NCBI GenBank assembly: GCA_019637955.1
Contig: JAHBUS010000010.1
Coordinates: forward strand, 44,396-108,395
Source of the DNA: Pseudobdellovibrionaceae bacterium
GTDB taxonomy: Bacteria; Bdellovibrionota; Bdellovibrionia; Bdellovibrionales; Bdellovibrionaceae
DNA length: 64,000 nt
Direction of reading: 5' to 3'
Below are positions 59,495 to 64,000 of the stretch, piece after piece. Positions within the stretch are counted from its first letter, which is position 1; every line of letters starts with the position of its first letter. A model generated the notes under the pieces. The model ran no database searches, was not told where the DNA came from, and saw nothing but the letters and a program-made list of their open reading frames with translations. The position numbers and the translations under genes are program-made.

Positions 59495-60544
59495 TTAATC
59501 CGTCAGGCATTCGTTGCCGACGATAAACTGTCCGTCGAGCCAAGCTCGAACCTCACGGGCGGCAGGCTCGTCAAAGGCGCTCAATTGCGTGGCCAGAGTG
59601 CGGTGCGCCGGTTCGTCGATCTGATCAAGACCATCCTTCAAAAACAAAAGACGGTGCTCGCGCAAGATCTTCGCGACACCGGGCGAGCACATCTCTTCGA
59701 AAGCACGGTCGAGCGCCGCTTCTGGGGGCATTCCTTCACGCGCCGTCTTGAGAAACGCGAGCATGACAATCTGAGAGAGGTGGATTTGATTCATGGGGTT
59801 CAGCCCCCAAAATCCGGCCTGCGCGAAGGCGGCCGGCGAACGGCCTTCGGGAAAACGAAGTTTCAAAAACTTGCAGTTTTTGGGGCCGTCATTCGCGAAG
59901 TAGTTGTCACAGATAAAGGGAGCTCGATGGAGCTCCCGGCGGACGCGTACCAGGTGATCAGCCGGAATTTCATTCGAGATCACTTTCGGACCCGTCCAAA
60001 CGATCTCAATCTGCGGCGGGAGCGACTGGGCCAAATCTTCGATATACCCCGGCGGCTTCGCACCGAAAACCTTCTCCAAAATCGGATCGTCCGAATAAAA
60101 GGTGGGGCAAAAGAGAATCTGCGCCTTCGTCTCGCCGCGCACGATTTCCAGCGCCTGGATCTGGCTTTGCGCGAGACCGTCGTGCACGGGCATATCGTCA
60201 AAAAAGATCGCGATGATATCCATGTGAAGAGCGTCGAGCTGACGGATTTTCTCGCGCAGGATCTCGCGGTCCGAGGCCGACACGTGATCGCCCAGCCCAA
60301 AAGGACTGAGCGCCACGCCAAAACGCACATTTTGGGCGTGGCTGAGCGCGGTCAGACCTCTCAGGCGCTCAAGGTACTGAACGCTCCAAGGCTCGCGCCA
60401 ATTTTTTCGAAGGGCCGCATCGGATTTGGGGGCGTAGACGTGAAAGTCGAAATTGTATTTTCCGAGGAACTGGGCGAGGCCTGGTCGGTCTTCATCCTTC
60501 CAGGCCGGTCCAAAAAAGATTTCGAGCACGCCGAGTTTCGACAT
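59495..60544 (-). CDS. GH84-like beta-N-acetylglucosaminidase, predicted cytoplasmic
   Basis: A 349-residue protein without signal peptide. Motifs of glycoside hydrolase family 84 (O-GlcNAcase/hyaluronidase type) are in order: GVLEIFFGPAW near the start, FHVYAPKSDAALRKNWREPW, the catalytic double Asp in IIAIFFDDMP, and DNYFANDGP (family DNYPVND). Such enzymes remove N-acetylglucosamine by a substrate-assisted mechanism. The length fits the catalytic domain alone. It lies just downstream (13 bases) of the vWA lipoprotein gene, on the same strand. The natural substrate here is unknown. Confidence 0.8.
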   Translation of the reverse strand: MSKLGVLEIFFGPAWKDEDRPGLAQFLGKYNFDFHVYAPKSDAALRKNWREPWSVQYLERLRGLTALSHAQNVRFGVALSPFGLGDHVSASDREILREKIRQLDALHMDIIAIFFDDMPVHDGLAQSQIQALEIVRGETKAQILFCPTFYSDDPILEKVFGAKPPGYIEDLAQSLPPQIEIVWTGPKVISNEIPADHLVRVRRELHRAPFICDNYFANDGPKNCKFLKLRFPEGRSPAAFAQAGFWGLNPMNQIHLSQIVMLAFLKTAREGMPPEAALDRAFEEMCSPGVAKILREHRLLFLKDGLDQIDEPAHRTLATQLSAFDEPAAREVRAWLDGQFIVGNECLTD

Positions 60545-60556
60545 GCTCTTATGATG

Positions 60557-61813
60557 TCACTCCGGACAGGTGTATTGCAAGTAGGCCTGGGTGCCGGGAG
60601 CGAGGTTCGGATTGAAATGGATGATATTTCCGCTAATCGAGTACGCATTTCCGTTGTTCGCGGGCGTGAACGTCACCATCGGCGTTTGCAAGTCGATCTG
60701 GCCCGGGTTCGCGCAGTACAGAGTGCGCTGGGCGAAAGACTCTCCGATATTGTCACCGATGTTCGCGAGCTGCGATCCGTAGTCCGATGCGCAGATGTCG
60801 CCTTCCACACCCCCCGTGAGGCGGGTTGCCAGGGCATAAAGGTAACCGTAGCTTCCCAAGACACCGTTGGTTTGATTCGACTGGATGTTCAGACAGCCGG
60901 CGTCGCCGCCGCTGAAGAACGTCTGGGGGGCGTACGAGGCGTTCACGCCGCCGCCCGCGTTGATCATCGCAAAGCGGTTGGAGGCTTCCTGGGGGCTCAC
61001 CGTGAGCGCACCGGGGCGCACGATGATCGAATGCATCTTCAGGCTTTTGCCGGGGTAGGTGGCCTCGACCTTGTTAATGAGGGCCTGAGGAAGGTCGGCA
61101 ACCGCCAAAGCATACGAAGCCGTCTGGTGATAGAGGGAGCTGCGCTCATCTTCATCGCCGATAAAGACGATGGCCAAGTGCGCGTCCGAGCGGATGAAGC
61201 CGTTCGGGTTGTTCTGCACGGTCATATTGGCGGCGTAGATGCCGCTTTCGTCAGGCGAAGGACAGTTTGCCTGATACGCCGACGACGTTTGACCTGCCGA
61301 CGGGTTGTTCGCCAGGAACGCCTCGCACGTCAAGGTCTCGGGACGGCGAATGGTGTTGGCAAAGAGAGCCGTTTTATTCGCTGTTGCGGGCGTGATGTAA
61401 TAAAGGCCTGTTCCCGAATGCGAGGGAAAGCTGTTTGAGAACTCGATCAGACGGCCGTCTTGGAGAGCACCATTGCGGTTGATGGCGCGCGCGGGGTTGC
61501 TGCCGCCCGAAACGTCGGTGGTGATGATTCCGATGCGGTAATCGATATTTTTTGAGTCGAGCGTGGCGATGAAGGTGCTGAAGCGGTTGGCGATGGCATT
61601 TTGTTCAAAAGACATCGAGCCCGAGTTGTCGTCCACAAAAAGGATATCGACTTTCCCCGAATTCGGCGTGACCGCGTAGCGGTACTCCTTCTTGCCATTG
61701 ACCGACACGCAGTTTGCGCCGCAGTTGTTGTCCTTATTGAACTCCACCGGCGCGCAACCAACGTAATACCCGACAGCGAGTAAGAACATGATGAGTTGAG
61801 CTCGTCGTTTCAT
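60557..61813 (-). CDS. von Willebrand factor A-domain lipoprotein
   Basis: A 418-residue product with a lipoprotein signal (MFLLAVGYYVGC, lipobox YYVGC). The vWA fold begins VDILFVDDNSGSMSFEQN, with the metal-ion-dependent adhesion motif DxSxS (DNSGS), then IDYRIGIITTDVSG and LAIVFIGDEDERSS. Cysteines in CGANC, CEAF, CPSP, CLNI, CAS and CAN suggest disulfides. It is probably on the outer membrane, binding a ligand through a metal site. The ATG at 61813 follows GAGGTG. A GH84-like gene follows after 12 bases. Confidence 0.85.
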   Translation of the reverse strand: MKRRAQLIMFLLAVGYYVGCAPVEFNKDNNCGANCVSVNGKKEYRYAVTPNSGKVDILFVDDNSGSMSFEQNAIANRFSTFIATLDSKNIDYRIGIITTDVSGGSNPARAINRNGALQDGRLIEFSNSFPSHSGTGLYYITPATANKTALFANTIRRPETLTCEAFLANNPSAGQTSSAYQANCPSPDESGIYAANMTVQNNPNGFIRSDAHLAIVFIGDEDERSSLYHQTASYALAVADLPQALINKVEATYPGKSLKMHSIIVRPGALTVSPQEASNRFAMINAGGGVNASYAPQTFFSGGDAGCLNIQSNQTNGVLGSYGYLYALATRLTGGVEGDICASDYGSQLANIGDNIGESFAQRTLYCANPGQIDLQTPMVTFTPANNGNAYSISGNIIHFNPNLAPGTQAYLQYTCPE

Positions 61814-62094
61814 AAGAACACCTCTTTCCACAACCAGTGTGAGTCCAACATTCGTGCCAGAACGCCAAAGCCCCATAACTCATTGATTCAACTCGAGCTT
61901 TTATGAATTTCTCAAATTGAGACAAAGCCGGGGACTTCTGTCGAAACTTTGATCAGCGCTCGGGGACGCTGATCAGTCCTCGACTCTCATCCAAGTCTCT
62001 CCTTCTGCTTTTGCTTCAAACCTGGCTGCATGAAATCATTGGGAAGTTGTTTTATCGAGCCCCCGCGAGGCCCCTCAAAGGCCAAGGAGAAGCC
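61814..62094. other. Divergent intergenic region with one hairpin
   Basis: About 280 bases between the vWA lipoprotein (minus) and a small membrane protein (plus) must carry two promoters. A perfect 8-bp inverted repeat GATCAGCG/CGCTGATC lies at 61951-61974 and a short palindrome TCTCAA-A-TTGAGA at about 61910. These are possible operators. No clear -35/-10 pair is seen. Confidence 0.4.
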
Positions 62095-62670
62095 ATGGCG
62101 AGTAGACTGATTGGACTCATCTTGATTTGCGTTGCCGCCTTCGTCGCGGTTTCGCTCTATCTGCCCGAAACCTCGCAAAAAAAGATCAAGGCACTCTTCC
62201 TCTCGGATTCACAAAAAAGCCTCTTTGCGGAGTGTGAAAAAGCCCGCCAGGAGCTTCGCAAACAGGAACTTCCCACGGTCTTCGCGAAAGTCGAATACCT
62301 GGTCCGTGACAAACGCTTCGAAGAGGATCCCATCCTCCAAGACCTGCGCAAATGTTTCGTCGTGAACGAAAAATCGCCGGTCGGTCTTGAAGCCGAAGTC
62401 TTCTCGTCGGACTTTGGCAATTGGGCCTCCGACGATCTGCAGGTGCAGCTCAGTGTTTTTGATATGAAGAGCAACAACAAGCTGGCGGAAATTGGCTTCA
62501 AGTTGGACCATAAAAATCCGAGCGATCACGAGCGCGTCCCCGACAATATCCAGGCGAACAGCGCGCACGGCCCGGAAGCGGGCGCTAAGGAAACCGGCGC
62601 GTCAAAGAGTTCCACCGGCCGACCCGCAGGAGATCAAGTTTCTCCCCCGACTCAACCCACCCGCAAATAG
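62095..62670 (+). CDS. Membrane-anchored protein of unknown function
   Basis: A 191-residue product with one N-terminal helix (LIGLILICVAAFVAVSLYL), a soluble helical part (SLFAECEKARQELRKQ), two cysteines (FAECEK, LRKCFV), and a disordered polar C terminus (GPEAGAKETGASKSSTGRP). The ATG follows AAGGAGAAGCC. Probably periplasmic or extracytoplasmic, inner-membrane tethered. No family recognised. Confidence 0.68.
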   Translation: MASRLIGLILICVAAFVAVSLYLPETSQKKIKALFLSDSQKSLFAECEKARQELRKQELPTVFAKVEYLVRDKRFEEDPILQDLRKCFVVNEKSPVGLEAEVFSSDFGNWASDDLQVQLSVFDMKSNNKLAEIGFKLDHKNPSDHERVPDNIQANSAHGPEAGAKETGASKSSTGRPAGDQVSPPTQPTRK

Positions 62671-62697
62671 GACTCAACGCCTTCAAAGGTCCAAAAA

Positions 62698-62730
62698 CAA
62701 AAACGCCGCGGTTCTCGCGGCGTTTTTTAT
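62698..62730. terminator. Two-way rho-independent terminator
   Basis: AAACGCCGCG pairs perfectly with CGCGGCGTTT around GTTCT, with T runs on both strands. It separates the converging small membrane protein and chagasin-like inhibitor genes. Confidence 0.93.
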
Positions 62731-62752
62731 TTGTGCACGGTGAAGACGTCGA

Positions 62753-63109
62753 TTAGTCGATCGTCACTTTGACTTTGCACACCGAAACCGCTTTCGATTC
62801 CCAGGCGCGCTTGTATTCAAAAGTCAGAACTTCATCCTTCTTCGCGTTGATCTCAAAAACTTGAGTTCCGCCCGCACCGATCGCGGGACCACCATTTTGG
62901 TCGTAACGCGATTGATGTCCTTCTTTCGAAACCCAAGAATATCCCGTGGTCGCATTGCTCGCAGCCGAAACGACGATCAAGTCTCGGGGGTGAGCCTTCA
63001 CCGACTTTGCGGATTTGGCCTTCGCGTAGTCACAGGCCACAGTCACGGTTCCAGCAAAAGCACTGGTCGAAATCAAAACGGGCAATGCTGCCCACATCAA
63101 ATTTTTCAT
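62753..63109 (-). CDS. Chagasin-like (I42) protease inhibitor, secreted
   Basis: A 118-residue product with a signal peptide (MWAALPVLISTSAFA). The three inhibitory loops of the chagasin family are recognisable: NATTGYSWV (family NPTTGYxW), GAGGTQVFEI in the middle (GxGG), and EYKRAWE (RPWE). Members block papain-like cysteine proteases. Two cysteines (CDYAK, VCKVK) may form a disulfide. Expected in the periplasm or outside the cell. Monocistronic between the terminator and the rRNA locus. Confidence 0.85.
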   Translation of the reverse strand: MKNLMWAALPVLISTSAFAGTVTVACDYAKAKSAKSVKAHPRDLIVVSAASNATTGYSWVSKEGHQSRYDQNGGPAIGAGGTQVFEINAKKDEVLTFEYKRAWESKAVSVCKVKVTID

Positions 63110-63336
63110 ATTTTCCCTTCAGACCGATCAGCGGTCTTTTTGGTGGTCTTTTTGGTGGTCCCTTTGGTCGTCTTTTCGTCTGCTGCGGATCTTACCCGAA
63201 TCTCAGAAACTCGATAGGGAGCACGAAAAAAAGACAGTTTATAGAGCTGTTATGGAGATCATCTCGATCTAAAGGACTTTGAAAAAAACCAAGGGCGGTT
63301 GGTGGCTCAGGATGGAGTCCGAGAACCGCTTTGGAC
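63110..63336. other. Intergenic stretch with GGTCTTTTT-type repeats
   Basis: About 230 bases without a gene between the inhibitor gene and the rRNA terminator. Near 63132-63175, imperfect copies of GGTCTTTTTGGTG follow each other, and AGACCG-ATCAG-CGGTCT with a T run (63121-63140) looks like a plus-strand terminator. It may be a decayed copy of the nearby rRNA terminator, which shares the GACCGATC core. Confidence 0.4.
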
Positions 63337-63372
63337 AAAAAAAAAGACCGATCTTTCGATCGGTCTTTTAAG
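63337..63372 (-). terminator. Terminator of the rRNA operon
   Basis: AAAAGACCGATC pairs perfectly with GATCGGTCTTTT around a four-base loop; long A and T runs flank it. It lies directly after the 5S gene on the minus strand. Confidence 0.92.
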
Positions 63373-63380
63373 AAAAAAAA

Positions 63381-63496
63381 GCTGGCGTCGTGCTACTCTC
63401 CCACACGGTCACCCGTGCAATACCATCGCCGCAAGTAGGCTTAACTTCTGAGTTCGGAATGGGATCAGGTGTGGCCCTACTGCTGTAAACACCAGC
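63381..63496 (-). rRNA. 5S ribosomal RNA
   Basis: On the minus strand the 116-base sequence begins GCTGGTGTTTACAGC and ends GTAGCACGACGCCAGC; internal CCTGATCCCATTCCGAACTC and AGAAGTTAAGCC are the universal 5S loops. The ends pair as the acceptor-like helix I. It follows the 23S gene with a spacer of about 130 bases. Confidence 0.96.
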
Positions 63497-63629
63497 AAAA
63501 ACTTTGTTGCTCACTTAAAGGCCCGAAGGCTCTTAGGTCAACAACAACTTTAAAAATTGAATGATTGTCTGTAGTGATCTTTAGCTAAGGTATAAATCCA
63601 TTCTAATAAAATCCAATTAGATTTTATAA

Positions 63630-64000
<371 letters not shown>

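Noticed and set aside
63110..63282. Small open frames with GGLFGGPFG-type repeats before the rRNA terminator
   Set aside because: They come from short imperfect nucleotide repeats (GGTCTTTTTGGTG), lack ribosome sites and have no protein-like pattern.

Overview
The window is a chromosomal stretch of a GC-rich Gram-negative bacterium, most likely a member of the Bdellovibrionota or a close delta-proteobacterial relative. This is inferred from the sequence: a spirochaete/delta-type EF-G standing outside the str operon, a delta-proteobacterial PilA-like domain, many secreted, lipoprotein and beta-barrel genes of no recognised family, a MotA/MotB-like stator pair, an ETF-quinone oxidoreductase and lipid A biosynthesis (lpxD). 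The species cannot be named from sequence alone. Gene density is high, genes lie on both strands in short runs, and most convergent junctions are tight or carry a two-way rho-independent terminator. No insertion sequence, prophage or CRISPR array is visible.

Layout. 1-2 kb: the 5' end of aat, a two-copy hairpin repeat, lysC and an acetyltransferase. 2-6 kb: envelope proteins, including a glycine-rich collagen-like secreted protein. 6-12 kb: recQ, an spdEFG1-type EF-G, a CNNM/CBS membrane protein, cutA, a possible 57-residue membrane protein and pyrE, closing with a four-hairpin repeat array. 12-18.4 kb: outer-membrane or secreted proteins, among them a lipoprotein and two tandem paralogues. 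18.4-21.5 kb: an RND (MMPL) transporter fused to a LolA-like domain, divergent from a beta-barrel gene and a secreted-protein gene. 21.5-23.6 kb: MotA/MotB-like proteins in which the MotB partner lacks the OmpA domain. 23.9-31.1 kb: a translationally coupled operon of a large subtilase and two cysteine-rich repeat lipoproteins, the strongest candidate here for an undescribed system.

31-46 kb: a secreted probable outer-membrane protein, a methyltransferase overlapping the two E1 subunits of a branched-chain 2-oxoacid dehydrogenase, prc, two HAD-like proteins, topA, a lytic-transglycosylase-like protein and tex with a Gly/Arg-rich tail. 46-54.5 kb: infA, a histone-tail-like protein with a possible Tudor/SH3-like end, lpxD, an rRNA methyltransferase, ETF-QO, a nitrilase-family amidase, rplX-rpmB and rpsR. 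54.5-63 kb: small membrane proteins, two tRNA-Pro genes, a receiver protein divergent from a PAS histidine kinase, an unusual pilin-like fusion, a GH84-like glycosidase, a von Willebrand A lipoprotein and a chagasin-like protease inhibitor. The window ends in an rRNA operon on the minus strand (5S and the 3' part of 23S).

Functionally the region mixes housekeeping genes (translation, DNA topology, lysine/pyrimidine/lipid A synthesis, branched-chain amino-acid and acyl-CoA oxidation) with a large envelope set: proteases, a protease inhibitor, cysteine-rich and glycine-rich surface proteins, peptidoglycan- and GlcNAc-directed enzymes. That mix would suit a proteolytic, possibly predatory lifestyle, but this is inference. 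All starts were judged by eye from ribosome binding sites and signal peptides; no database search was run.
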